Assembly: GCF_004324755.1 (NCBI RefSeq)
Contig: NZ_SDMQ01000013.1
Span: 1 to 64,000 of the forward strand
Reading direction: 5' to 3'
Length of the DNA: 64,000 nucleotides
DNA from: Propioniciclava sinopodophylli
GTDB lineage: Bacteria > Actinomycetota > Actinomycetes > Propionibacteriales > Propionibacteriaceae
Shown: in pieces, positions 36,233 to 44,869 of the stretch
Layout of the letters: every line of letters starts with the position of its first letter
Numbering within the stretch: position 1 is the stretch's first letter
Notes under the pieces: model-generated
What the model saw: only the letters and a program-made list of their open reading frames with translations
What the model was told of the DNA's origin: nothing
Databases searched by the model: none
Translations under genes and position numbers: made by a program

Positions 36233-37672
36233 GTGCCGAGCCTCTCCGTCGACCAGCGCCGTGCCCTCGAGGCGGCCGTGCTGGCCACCCCCGTGATCCG
36301 CCGGGTTGCGGACGCCTTCGCGGCGGCCGGGCACGACCTGCACCTCGTCGGCGGACCCGTGCGCGACGCGCTCATGGGCCGCGGGGTGAACGACCTGGAC
36401 TTCACCACCGACGCCCGGCCGGACGCCATCGAGGCCATCCTGCGCGGCCTGACCCGCACCACCTGGGACATGGGCCGCGAGTTCGGCACCATCGGCGCCT
36501 CCGTCCGCGCGGGGTCGGACGAGGAGACCGTCGAGGTCACCACGTACCGCGCCGACTCCTACGACCCGGCCTCCCGCAAGCCGACGGTGTCGTTCGGCGA
36601 CTCGCTCGTGGGCGACCTCGTCCGCCGCGACTTCACGGTCAACGCGATGGCGCTGTCGGTGGTCTCCGGTGCGTTCGCCGACCCGCACGGCGGCCTGGCC
36701 GACCTCGCGGCCGGCGTCCTGCGCACCCCGTCGACGCCCGAGGTCTCCTTCAGCGACGACCCGCTGCGGATGATGCGCGCCGCCCGCTTCGCCTCCCAAC
36801 TCGGCTTCGGGCCCGCCCCCGAGGTGGTGGACGCGATGACCGACATGGCCGAGCGCATCGACATCATCTCCGCCGAGCGCGTGCGCGACGAGCTCTCCCG
36901 GCTGCTGCTGTCGGACGCGCCGCGCGCCGGCCTCGACCTGCTCGTGCGGACGGGCCTGGCCGACCGCGTCCTGCCCGAGGTGGCGGCGCTGGTGCGGGAG
37001 GTCGACGAGCACGGCCGCCACAAGGACATCTACCAGCACACCCTCACGGTGCTGGAGCAGTCGATCGACCTGGAGCGCGAGCGCGGGCATGCCCCCGACC
37101 TGGTCGGCCGGCTGGCCGCGGTGTTCCACGACGTCGGCAAGCCGCGCACCAAGAAGTTCGAGGGCGGCGGCAAGGTCTCCTTCCACCACCACGACGTGGT
37201 GGGCGCCAAGATGACGAAGAAGCGGCTCACCGAGCTGCGGTTCTCCTCCGACGAGGTCAAGGCGGTCGCCAAGCTCGTCGAGCTGCACTTGCGCTTCCAC
37301 GGCTACGCGGACGCCGACTGGACCGACTCGGCCGTCCGCCGCTACGTCCGGGACGCCGGCGACCAGCTGGAGCGGCTCCACATCCTCACCCGCGCCGACT
37401 GCACGACCCGCAACGCCCGCAAGGCCAACCGCCTGCGCACCGCCTACGAACAACTCGAGTGGCGCATCGACGCCTTGGCCGAGCAGGAGGAGCTCGACGC
37501 AATGCGTCCCGACCTCGACGGCACCCGGATCATGGAGATCCTCGGCATCGCGCCCGGACCGGTCGTCGGCCAGGCGTACCGGTTCCTGCTCGAGAAGCGC
37601 CTCGACGAAGGGCCGCTGGGCGACGATGCTGCCCGCGAGGCGCTGCTGGAGTGGTGGAAGGCCCGTTCCTGA
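36233..37672 (+). CDS. cca: CCA tRNA nucleotidyltransferase
   Basis: This 479-residue enzyme adds or repairs the 3' CCA of tRNA. It has the class II nucleotidyltransferase head (~20–160, LVGGPVRDALMGRGVNDLDFTTDA with the GG and DxD motifs; RRDFTVNAMAL), the tRNA-binding neck, and an HD phosphohydrolase domain (~255–385, HTLTVLEQSI and AVFHDVGKP). This is the PcnA/Rv3907c type of actinobacteria. It is divergent from DUF6049 and murJ in the conserved chromosomal order. Repeat copy C lies 16 bp downstream of its stop. Confidence 0.95.
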   Translation: MPSLSVDQRRALEAAVLATPVIRRVADAFAAAGHDLHLVGGPVRDALMGRGVNDLDFTTDARPDAIEAILRGLTRTTWDMGREFGTIGASVRAGSDEETVEVTTYRADSYDPASRKPTVSFGDSLVGDLVRRDFTVNAMALSVVSGAFADPHGGLADLAAGVLRTPSTPEVSFSDDPLRMMRAARFASQLGFGPAPEVVDAMTDMAERIDIISAERVRDELSRLLLSDAPRAGLDLLVRTGLADRVLPEVAALVREVDEHGRHKDIYQHTLTVLEQSIDLERERGHAPDLVGRLAAVFHDVGKPRTKKFEGGGKVSFHHHDVVGAKMTKKRLTELRFSSDEVKAVAKLVELHLRFHGYADADWTDSAVRRYVRDAGDQLERLHILTRADCTTRNARKANRLRTAYEQLEWRIDALAEQEELDAMRPDLDGTRIMEILGIAPGPVVGQAYRFLLEKRLDEGPLGDDAAREALLEWWKARS

Positions 37673-37688
37673 CGAGGTGCCGCCCGAG

Positions 37689-37805
37689 GTAGCGCCACGG
37701 GGACCACATGACGTGAGCCGCACCAAGAGGCCCCGTGGGATCACCCCTTGTCAGAGCACTGCAGGTTCTGGGGGCTGGATGGTCATGTGGTCCAGATGGC
37801 GCTAC
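37689..37805 (-). repeat. ~115-bp palindromic-ended repeat, copy C (inverted)
   Basis: Read leftwards it begins GTAGCGCCATCTGGACCACA and ends TGTGGTCCCCGTGGCGCTAC, with GCTCTGACAAGGGGTGAT at element positions 49–66, the same place as in copies A and B. It lies in reverse orientation 9 kb from copy B, between the CCA-transferase and DMT exporter genes. Confidence 0.7.
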
Positions 37806-37860
37806 GTCCACGCCGAGACTCCGTCGACTGCGGCTCAGACCCGCCCGGCAAGATGGTTCC

Positions 37861-38754
37861 GTGCGGGATCACCTGAGGGCGGGAGCGGCCAGGCTGACGA
37901 GCGCGCCGGTGCTGCTCGTTGTCGTGGCGATCGCCTCGGTGCAGCTCGGCTCGTCGCTGGCCAAGGACCTCTACTCCGCCGCCGGACCGCTCACCGTCGC
38001 CTGGCTGCGCCTGCTCGGTGCCGCCGTCGTTCTCGGGGTGCTGACGCGGCCCCGCCTGCGGGGGAGGTCGGCGTCCGACTGGTTCTGGGTGGTGGCCTAC
38101 GGGGTGTGCCTGGCGGGCATGAACGTGACCTTCTACCTGGCCATCGAGCGCATCCCCATCGGTATGGCCGTCACGCTGGAGTTCCTCGGGCCCCTGGGGG
38201 TGTCGGTCGCCCTGTCGCGCCGCGCGCGCGACCTGCTCTGGGTCGGGCTGGCTGCGATCGGCGTGGCGTTGTTGGGTTTCTCGCCCGGGCAGTTGGACCC
38301 GCTGGGTGTGTTCTGGGCGCTCGTGGCCGGCGCCTTGTGGGCCGGCTACATCTTGCTCGCCGGCCCGGCCGGACGCCGCTGGCCCGGCGTCTCCGGTGTC
38401 GCGGTGGCGTTCTGGGTCGGCCTGGTCGGGTTGACCCCGGTCGTGTGGGCCCTGGATCTCTTCCCGGTCGCCGTGCCCGCGGTGTGGGGCATCGGCCTGC
38501 TGATCGGGCTGCTGTCCTCGGCGATCCCCTACGGACTGGAGATGGTCGCCCTGCGCCGCATCGAGCCGCGCATCTTCGGCATCCTCATGTCGTTGGAGCC
38601 GGCCGCGGCCGCCCTCTTCGCGCTGCTCCTGCTCGGCGAGACGCTGCGCCCCGCCGAGGTCGTCGCCCTGGCGTGCGTGGTGGTCGCCTCCATCGGCGTG
38701 GTGCGGTCGCGCCGGCCCGCGGTGGACGCCCCGGCCGTGCCCCCTGAGCAGTAG
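37861..38754 (+). CDS. EamA-family (DMT) exporter, RhtA-like
   Basis: This 297-residue protein has about ten membrane helices in two EamA halves (~15–130 and ~150–285). The second half includes AIPYGLEMVALRRIEPRIFGILMSLEPAAAAL, which is typical of RhtA-type threonine/homoserine exporters. It probably exports an amino acid or other small metabolite across the plasma membrane, driven by the proton gradient. The GTG at 37861 gives the family start; the frame is open upstream through repeat copy C. Ten bases after its stop begins the decayed response-regulator locus. Confidence 0.8.
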   Translation: MRDHLRAGAARLTSAPVLLVVVAIASVQLGSSLAKDLYSAAGPLTVAWLRLLGAAVVLGVLTRPRLRGRSASDWFWVVAYGVCLAGMNVTFYLAIERIPIGMAVTLEFLGPLGVSVALSRRARDLLWVGLAAIGVALLGFSPGQLDPLGVFWALVAGALWAGYILLAGPAGRRWPGVSGVAVAFWVGLVGLTPVVWALDLFPVAVPAVWGIGLLIGLLSSAIPYGLEMVALRRIEPRIFGILMSLEPAAAALFALLLLGETLRPAEVVALACVVVASIGVVRSRRPAVDAPAVPPEQ

Positions 38755-38764
38755 GCTCGCGGGC

Positions 38765-39082
38765 ATGGTCAACGCCCCCGACCTGCGCCTCCTCGTGGTG
38801 GACGACGACGCCGCCGTCCGCGAGGCCCTCGTCAGGTTCTTCGCCAGCCGGGCCGGGGTCGAGGTCGTCGGCGAGGCGCGCGCAACCCGCGCGCCTGCGT
38901 CGTCGCGATGACGACCTTCGGCACGCGTGAGTACGTGGTCGCTGCGCTGCGGGCCGGGGCTTCCGGCTACCTGGTGAAGGACACGCGGGGCGAGGAACTC
39001 ATCGCGGCACTGCACGCCGCCCGGGTGGGGGAGATGCCGCTGTCTTCGGGCGTCCGCCGCGAACTCGTCTCCACGCTGGCAG
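38765..39082 (+). pseudogene. Response regulator remnant (NarL/LuxR type), internally deleted
   Basis: The first 39 codons (LRLLVVDDDAAVREALVRFFASRAGVEVVGEA) are a receiver-domain start with the acidic pocket. Then the frame shifts to a stop at 38911. A second frame from ~38890 continues with a receiver C-terminal half (VVAMTTFGTREYVVAALRAGASGYLVKDTRGEELIAAL). About 30 residues that should carry the phosphorylated Asp are missing, and the output helix-turn-helix is replaced at ~39083 by ABC-permease sequence. The gene is dead. Confidence 0.75.
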
Positions 39083-39770
39083 ATGTCGCTGGGTGCGCTG
39101 GTGGTGTTCATCATCGCGGTGGCCCTGGCGGCCCCGGCACTGATCAGCCCGCTGGCGCGCGGCTGGACGGCCCTCATCCCGTCCCGGGACCCGGTCTGGC
39201 AGCTGGCCCGCAAGAACATCTACGTGCGCGGGGCGCGGTTCACCCGGTCCGTGGTGCCGATCATCTTCACCATCGGCTTGATGCTCGGCCTGCTCTCACT
39301 CGGGCCCACCCTCTACTCCACTGGCGAGCGGGTTCGCGGAGACGGTCCAGCTCGACAAGGCGGGGATGGGCGCCTTCCTGTCCCTGCTCGGTCCCGCCCT
39401 CGCCATCGTGCTCGCCGGCGGTGTCGGCAACCTGTTCATGATGAGCAAGCAGCGGGACGCCGAGCTGGCCCTCGTCGGCATCACCGGCGCGACACCCAAC
39501 CAGCGGCGCCTCCTGCCGGTGCTGGAGGCGACCATCCTGACGGTCACGGCCGCCATCCCGGCGGCCGCGGCACTGGGCGTCATGCTGGGTTTCCTGGTCG
39601 TGTCCTTTCGTGCGGCCGGGCTCGTGCCGGGCATCGACGTGCCCGCCTCGGCCTGGCTGCTCGGCGTCGGGGTCACGGGTCTGATCATGGTCGCGGCCAC
39701 GTTCCTGCCGACCCTGTCGGCCCTCCGGCTGCCCGAACCCCGCGTCGTGGCACGCCTGGCCGCCGAGTAG
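39083..39770 (+). pseudogene. FtsX/MacB-type ABC permease remnant
   Basis: One frame (39083–~39330) encodes a permease middle segment: a membrane helix (GALVVFIIAVALAAPALISPL) and then DPVWQLARKNIYVRGARFTRSVVP. The sequence then moves to another frame, from about 39330 to the TAG at 39768–39770, encoding FAETVQLDKAGMGAFLSLLG and three final helices, ending LPTLSALRLPEPRVVARLAAE. The N-terminal part, at least one internal segment and the partner ATPase are missing. It fuses directly to the decayed response regulator, pointing to deletions in a former regulator–ABC transporter locus. Confidence 0.7.
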
Positions 39771-39789
39771 CCGCACAGCAGGACCCATC

Positions 39790-39822
39790 AGCCCTGATCC
39801 AGGTGGATCAGGGATCAGGGCT
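39790..39822. terminator. 11-bp stem hairpin between convergent remnants
   Basis: AGCCCTGATCC and GGATCAGGGCT form an 11-bp stem with an 11-base loop, between the ABC-permease remnant and the sensor-kinase remnant. It could stop transcription from both sides. Confidence 0.5.
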
Positions 39823-39829
39823 CAAGGGT

Positions 39830-40125
39830 TCAAAGCCGCGGTACCAGGTGGCGCTGGCCGGTGGGCAGCGTCACGTGGGTGCGCCAGAGGCCGTCCGCCG
39901 CCGACACCTCGGCGGTGCCGTTGAGCAGGCGGAGCCGCTCCTCGATGCCGACCAGCCCCAACCCCACGCGTCCCGCGCGCTTGTCGGGGGTCCGGTTGAC
40001 GAAGACGCCGTGCAGCACGGCGTCCTCCTCGTGCAGGGTCAGCGAGCACTCCGAGCCGGGCGGCGCGTGCTTGAGGATGTTGTTGGCCACCTCGCGTCCG
40101 GATCGTGGCGGCCAGCGCCGTGCGC
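39830..40125 (-). pseudogene. Sensor histidine kinase remnant (ATPase domain)
   Basis: Read leftwards, the final 86 codons (ANNILKHAPPGSECSLTL, VNRTPDKRAGRVGLGLVGIEERLRLLNGTAEV) are the N-box to G-box end of a NarX/DesK-type histidine kinase. Upstream, a frameshift separates a short piece (TVRTALAATIR) that fits the preceding helix. The phospho-accepting histidine region and sensor are absent. It was probably the kinase partner of the dead response regulator nearby. The remaining ~200 bp to 40333 hold only a terminator hairpin and no recognisable gene. Confidence 0.65.
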
Positions 40126-40271
40126 ACGGTCTCGTTCCTGGCGCTGCGGGTGCCGCGTCCGGCCCAGATTGGATGGCTGCGCCTCCTCGTTTTGGACCGC
40201 CGCGCGCGCCAGCACCACATCCCCGGCGTGCCCACGCGTCTCGCGCGCACGTTCGCCGTGGTCAGCCGCCG

Positions 40272-40306
40272 AGGGCTCCGCTCGGATCAGGTCCAAGCGG
40301 AGCCCT
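40272..40306 (-). terminator. 11-bp stem hairpin after glgP
   Basis: AGGGCTCCGCT and AGCGGAGCCCT form a perfect 11-bp stem with a 13-base loop, 28 bases past the glgP stop read leftwards. The flank is not T-rich. Confidence 0.5.
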
Positions 40307-40333
40307 GGGCGAGTTGAATCCGAGCCCTCGGCG

Positions 40334-42895
40334 TCAGAGCATCGGCTGGGTGTGCCAGATGCGCTGGATGTAGTCGCGCATCGAGCGGTCGGAGCTGAAG
40401 AAGCCCGTGCGGGCAACGTTCAGGATCGCCGAACGCGTCCAGGCGTCGCGATCGGCGTACCTCTCCTCCACGCGCGCCTGGGCGTCGACGTAGGACTGGA
40501 AGTCGGCCAGCGCCATGAACCGGTCGCTGTGCAGCAGGTTGTAGACCACCGAGTCGAACAGGTGCTGGTCGCCGCCGGAGAAATGGCCGGACAGGATCAG
40601 GTCGATGGCCGCCTTCAGCTGCGCGTTGCCCTCGTAGTAGGCGCCCGGGCTGTAGCCCTTGGCGCCCAGGTCGGCGACCTCCGGCTCGGACATGCCGAAC
40701 AGGAAGAAGTGCTTGTCGCCGACCAGCTCGCGGATCTCGACGTTCGCGCCGTCATCGGTGCCGATGGTGAGCGCGCCGTTGAGGGCGCACTTCATGTTGC
40801 CGGTGCCCGAGGCCTCCATGCCGGCGAGCGAGATCTGCTCCGACAGGTCGGCGGCCGGGATCAGCTTCTCCGCCAGGGTCACGTTGTAGTTGGCCGGGAA
40901 GGCGACCTTGAGGCGTCCCTCCAGCTTGGGGTCGGCGTTGACGACCTCGGCCACCTTGTTGATCAGGTGGATGGTGTCCTTGGCCATCTTGTAGCCGGGA
41001 GCCGCCTTGGCGCCGAACACCACGGTGCGCGGGGTGACCTGGTCGACCGTTAGCTTGCCGGAGAGGACCTGCTCGTACAGGGACACGATGTGCAGCAGCT
41101 TGAGGCTCTGGCGCTTGTACTCGTGAAGGCGCTTGACCATGACGTCCAGCAGGTGGCCATCGGGCAGGTCGATGCCGTCGCGGTTGCGCAGCACCTGGGT
41201 CAGGCGGCGCTTGTTCCAGGCCTTGGCCTCGGCGAAGCGCTCGCGGAACTCGGGGTCCTCGGCGAAGGGCTCGAGCTCCTTGAGGCGCTCCAGGTCGGTG
41301 ACCCAGCCGGCGCCGATGGTGTCGTTGATGAGCTCCGAGAGCTTGGGGTTGGCCATCTTCACGAAGCGGCGCGGCGTGACGCCGTTGGTGACGTTGGTGA
41401 ACTTGTCGGGCCACAGCTCGGAGAAGTCGGGCAGGACCTTGTCGCGCAGCAGCTGGCTGTGCAGCGCGGCCACGCCGTTCACCTTGGTGGCGGCGTACGT
41501 CGACAGGTACGCCATGCGGACGCCGCGCTCGGGGAACTCGGCGATGATCGACATGCGGCGGGCGCGGAGCTCGTCACCGGGGTACGCCTCGCGGACCTCG
41601 GCCAGGAACTGCTCGTTGATCGCGTAGATGATCTCCAGGTGGCGCGGCAGCAGGCGGCCGAGCAGGTCGGTCGACCAGACCTCGAGCGCCTCGGGCAGCA
41701 GCGTGTGGCAGGTGTAGGCGAAGCACTTGCTCGTGACCTCCCACGCCTCGTCCCAGGAGAAGCCCTTCTCGTCCATCAGGATGCGCATGAGCTCGGGCAC
41801 GGCGATGACCGGGTGGGTGTCGTTCAGCTGGAAGATGATCCGCTGGTCGAGGTCGTGGAGGTCGAAGTCGTCCTCCAACTCGTTCTCGATGAAGTCGCGC
41901 AGCGAGCAGGCCACGAAGAAGTACTGCTGCTGCAGCCGCAGCTCCTTGCCCTGCGGCGTGGAGTCCTCCGGGTAGAGCACCTTGCTGATGTTCTCGGCGA
42001 AGGTCTGCGCCCGGACGGCCTGGGCGTAGTCGCCGGCGTTGAAGATCGCCAGGTCGAAGGCCTTGGTCGCCTGGGCGCTCCACAGGCGCAGCGTGTTCAC
42101 GCGGCCGTTGAGGTAGCCCGGGACCATGTAGTTGTAGGGGACGCCCAGCACGTTCCACTCCGGGACCCAGCGGGTGCGCTCGGTGCCGTCGGCGTCGGTG
42201 TAGGTCTCGGTGCGGCCGCCGAAGTTCACCTGCACGGACGCCTCGGGGTGCGGGAACTCCCACGGCGAGCCCAGGGCCAGCCACGTGTCAGGCTGCTCGA
42301 CCTGGCGCCCGTCGACGAACGTCTGGCGGAAGATGCCGTACTCGTAGCGGATGCCGTAGCCGATGCAGGGCACGTCCATGGTGGCCAGCGAGTCGATGAA
42401 GCAGGCGGCGAGGCGACCGAGGCCACCGTTGCCGAGGCCGGGCTCGACCTCCTGGTTGCGCAGGGTGACCAGGTCGAGGCCGCAGAGTTCGAGGCCCTTC
42501 TTGGCGATGTCGTTGAGGTCGGTGGCGAGCAGGGCGTTGCCGAGTTGGCGGCCGAGCAGGTATTCGGCCGACAGGTAGCCGACGGCCTTGACCTTGGCGT
42601 CGCGGGTCTTGCGGCCGGTCTCCAGCCAGCGGGCCATCAGGTAGTTCTTCACCGTGCTGGCCAGCGCGAGGTACTGGTCGTTCACGCTGGAGCGAGACAG
42701 GGCGACGCCCTGGTTGGTGTTGAGCTCGTGGATGAACTCCTTGACGAAGCCGTCGACGGAGAACGGCGGGGCACCCACGGGCGCGGTCGCCAGCGGGTGC
42801 GTCGGGGGCTGGGTGGGGCCGAGGGCGCGGCGGTCTGCGTTGGGTGACTCGTCCGCGTTCAGCGGCTGGCCGTTCTTCTGGTCAAGCTCAGGCAT
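40334..42895 (-). CDS. glgP: Glycogen/maltodextrin phosphorylase
   Basis: This 853-residue enzyme releases glucose-1-phosphate from alpha-glucans using phosphate and pyridoxal phosphate. Its landmarks include YLSAEYLLGRQLGNAL, NQEVEPGLGNGGLGRLAACF, NDTHPVIAVPELMRILMD, NVTNGVTPRRF, VKRLHEYKRQ, and the cofactor-binding EASGTGNMKCALNGALTIGT, whose Lys carries PLP. Many homologues have Phe where this protein has Cys after that Lys. The ATG at 42895 matches the family N-terminus; a much longer reading upstream is antisense to other genes. Seven bases separate the ATG from a TACGCT −10-like element. Confidence 0.96.
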   Translation of the reverse strand: MPELDQKNGQPLNADESPNADRRALGPTQPPTHPLATAPVGAPPFSVDGFVKEFIHELNTNQGVALSRSSVNDQYLALASTVKNYLMARWLETGRKTRDAKVKAVGYLSAEYLLGRQLGNALLATDLNDIAKKGLELCGLDLVTLRNQEVEPGLGNGGLGRLAACFIDSLATMDVPCIGYGIRYEYGIFRQTFVDGRQVEQPDTWLALGSPWEFPHPEASVQVNFGGRTETYTDADGTERTRWVPEWNVLGVPYNYMVPGYLNGRVNTLRLWSAQATKAFDLAIFNAGDYAQAVRAQTFAENISKVLYPEDSTPQGKELRLQQQYFFVACSLRDFIENELEDDFDLHDLDQRIIFQLNDTHPVIAVPELMRILMDEKGFSWDEAWEVTSKCFAYTCHTLLPEALEVWSTDLLGRLLPRHLEIIYAINEQFLAEVREAYPGDELRARRMSIIAEFPERGVRMAYLSTYAATKVNGVAALHSQLLRDKVLPDFSELWPDKFTNVTNGVTPRRFVKMANPKLSELINDTIGAGWVTDLERLKELEPFAEDPEFRERFAEAKAWNKRRLTQVLRNRDGIDLPDGHLLDVMVKRLHEYKRQSLKLLHIVSLYEQVLSGKLTVDQVTPRTVVFGAKAAPGYKMAKDTIHLINKVAEVVNADPKLEGRLKVAFPANYNVTLAEKLIPAADLSEQISLAGMEASGTGNMKCALNGALTIGTDDGANVEIRELVGDKHFFLFGMSEPEVADLGAKGYSPGAYYEGNAQLKAAIDLILSGHFSGGDQHLFDSVVYNLLHSDRFMALADFQSYVDAQARVEERYADRDAWTRSAILNVARTGFFSSDRSMRDYIQRIWHTQPML

Positions 42896-42999
42896 GGGCC
42901 CCAGCGTATCGGCGCGCGCGGTGCGCAGCGATTTGGCCACCACGCGGACGCGTGGTCCTGCCGTGGGGGCGGTGAGGTACCGCACGGCCGCGTCCGACC

Positions 43000-43830
43000 T
43001 CAGGCCTTCAGGCGGCCGATGGCGGCGTCCAGCATGGGCTCGGTGAGGCGGCCGGTGAAGGTGTTCTGCTGGCTCACGTGGTAGCAGCCGACCAGCCGGA
43101 CGGGAGCCCCGTCCGGCCTTGTCAGGGTGGCCTCGGCGCCGTGGCCGAACCTCGGCTTGGGGCGCGGCACCGCCCAGCCGAGCCGGCGGGCGGCGGCCAG
43201 GGTGGAGTCCCACGCGATCGACCCCAGCGCCATGATCGCGGTCACGTGCGGCTCCGCCAGTCCCAGGTCGCGGTCGAGCCAGGGGGCGCAGGTCGCCTTC
43301 TCCTCGGTCGTCGGCTTGTTGGCGGGCGGGGCGCAGTGCACGGGCGCGACGATCCGCAGCCCCGTCAGCTCGAGGCCGTCGCCGGCGTGGGTCGCACGGG
43401 GCTGGTTGGCGAACCCCGCGCGGAACAGGGCGGCGTACAGCCAGTCGCCCGACCGGTCGCCGGTGAACATGCGGCCGGTGCGGTTGGCGCCGTGCGCGGC
43501 GGGGGCGAGCCCGACCACGAGGGCGGCGGCGTCCGGGTCGCCGAAGCTGGCCACCGGACGCCCCCAGTACGGCTCGCCGGCGAACGAGGACCGCTTCGTA
43601 GCGGCGACGTCCTCGCGCCAGGCCACCAGGCGGGGGCAGGCGCGGCAGACCGTGACGGCGGCGTCCAGTTCGGCGCGGGACGCGGTGGCGGCGAGCCGGG
43701 CGACGGCGTCCGGCGTGGTGGCGACCGGGGTGGACGCCGTGGCGGGGTCGCCGGGCCAGCCCGTGCCCGGGGGCACGGGGGACGCGAACGGCTGCCCGGT
43801 GATCGGGTGCGGCAGGGGGTCGGACGCCAT
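43000..43830 (-). CDS. Family-5-type uracil-DNA glycosylase
   Basis: This 276-residue protein matches the thermophile UdgB type of the uracil-DNA glycosylase superfamily. Four cysteines that can hold an iron–sulfur cluster include [13 protein letters not shown] near residue 62 and CAPP/CAPW near 165–180. The active-site block is [26 protein letters not shown], and the final [13 protein letters not shown] supplies the catalytic-side histidine loop. It removes uracil and other deaminated bases from DNA, useful in a high-GC genome where cytosine deamination is frequent. It is divergent from the alcohol dehydrogenase gene with a 22-bp gap. Confidence 0.9.
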   Translation of the reverse strand: MASDPLPHPITGQPFASPVPPGTGWPGDPATASTPVATTPDAVARLAATASRAELDAAVTVCRACPRLVAWREDVAATKRSSFAGEPYWGRPVASFGDPDAAALVVGLAPAAHGANRTGRMFTGDRSGDWLYAALFRAGFANQPRATHAGDGLELTGLRIVAPVHCAPPANKPTTEEKATCAPWLDRDLGLAEPHVTAIMALGSIAWDSTLAAARRLGWAVPRPKPRFGHGAEATLTRPDGAPVRLVGCYHVSQQNTFTGRLTEPMLDAAIGRLKA

Positions 43831-43840
43831 GGCGACACCT

Positions 43841-43846
43841 TAGGCT
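43841..43846 (+). promoter_or_regulatory. Leaderless −10 element of the alcohol dehydrogenase gene
   Basis: TAGGCT ends six bases before the ATG at 43853, so the transcript should begin on the start codon. No ribosome-binding site is present. Confidence 0.45.
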
Positions 43847-43852
43847 CGGTGC

Positions 43853-44869
43853 ATGCGCGGAGTGATCATGTACGGGCCCGGCGACGTCCGGGTAGAAGAC
43901 CGTCCGGACCCGACCATCCAGAAGCCGACGGACGCAATTGTCCGGCTGACCGCCACTTGCGTGTGCGGCTCGGACCTGTGGGGCTACCGCGGCATCAACG
44001 ACCCGACCGACCCCCAGCCGATGGGGCACGAGTACTGCGGAGTCGTCGAGGCCGTCGGGGAGGACGTGCGCGACATCAGCGTCGGCGACTTCGTCGTGGG
44101 CGGCTTCTACGCGTCGTGCAACGCGTGCGCCCACTGCCGGGCCGGGTTCCCCAACGGCTGCGTGCAGCACCAGTGGTACGACGGTTGCCAGGCCGAGCTG
44201 CTCCGCGTCCCGCTCGCGGACGGCACGTTGGTCGCCACCCCGGGGCAGCCGGACGAGGCCTTGGTGCCCTCGCTGCTGACGCTCAGCGACGTCATGGCGA
44301 CCGGCTGGCACGCGGCCGTGATGGCGGGCGTCCGCCCCGGCGGCACCGCTGTCGTCGTCGGCGACGGGGCCGTCGGGCTGTGCGGCGTGCTCGCGGCCTC
44401 CCAGCTCGGCGCCGAGCGCGTGATCGCGATGAGCCGGCACGCGTCACGCCAGGAGGTGGCCCGCCGATTCGGCGCCACCGACATCGTCGAGGAGCGAGGG
44501 GATGAGGGCGTGGCCCGCATCAGGGAGCTCACCGCCGGCGTCGGCGCGGACGCCGTGCTGGAGTGCGTCGGCACGGGCGACGCCATGAACCAGGCGATCG
44601 CCTGTGCCCGGCCCGGCGCGATGGTCGGCTTCGTCGGCGTCCCGCACGGGGTCGAGCTGCCGATCGGGCGGATGTTCTCCCGCAACGTGGGCGTCCACGG
44701 CGGCATGGCGACCGTCCGCAGCTACCTGCCCGACCTGATGGAGCGGGTGTGGTCGGGGCGGATCAACCCCGGTCTGGTCTTCGACCTCACCCTGGGGCTC
44801 GAGGACGCCGCCGAGGGCTACCGTGCCATGGACGAGCGCCGGGCCATCAAGGCGTTGCTGCGTCCCTGA
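43853..44869 (+). CDS. Zinc-dependent alcohol dehydrogenase family protein
   Basis: This 338-residue medium-chain dehydrogenase has the catalytic-zinc segment (CVCGSDLWGYRG, then GHEYCGVVEAVG), a four-cysteine structural-zinc lobe (CNACAHCRAGFPNGC), and a Rossmann NAD(P)-binding part (GTAVVVGDGAVGLCGVLAASQLG…SRHASRQEVARRFGATDIV). It oxidises or reduces an alcohol or aldehyde, but the substrate cannot be read from the sequence. Its 3' end overlaps the convergent S9 peptidase gene by 23 bases. Confidence 0.9.
   Translation: MRGVIMYGPGDVRVEDRPDPTIQKPTDAIVRLTATCVCGSDLWGYRGINDPTDPQPMGHEYCGVVEAVGEDVRDISVGDFVVGGFYASCNACAHCRAGFPNGCVQHQWYDGCQAELLRVPLADGTLVATPGQPDEALVPSLLTLSDVMATGWHAAVMAGVRPGGTAVVVGDGAVGLCGVLAASQLGAERVIAMSRHASRQEVARRFGATDIVEERGDEGVARIRELTAGVGADAVLECVGTGDAMNQAIACARPGAMVGFVGVPHGVELPIGRMFSRNVGVHGGMATVRSYLPDLMERVWSGRINPGLVFDLTLGLEDAAEGYRAMDERRAIKALLRP

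Noticed and set aside
42895-44440. Extended N-terminus of the glycogen phosphorylase frame
   Set aside because: The extra ~515 codons are antisense or out of frame to the glycosylase and dehydrogenase genes; the ATG at 42895 gives the normal family start.
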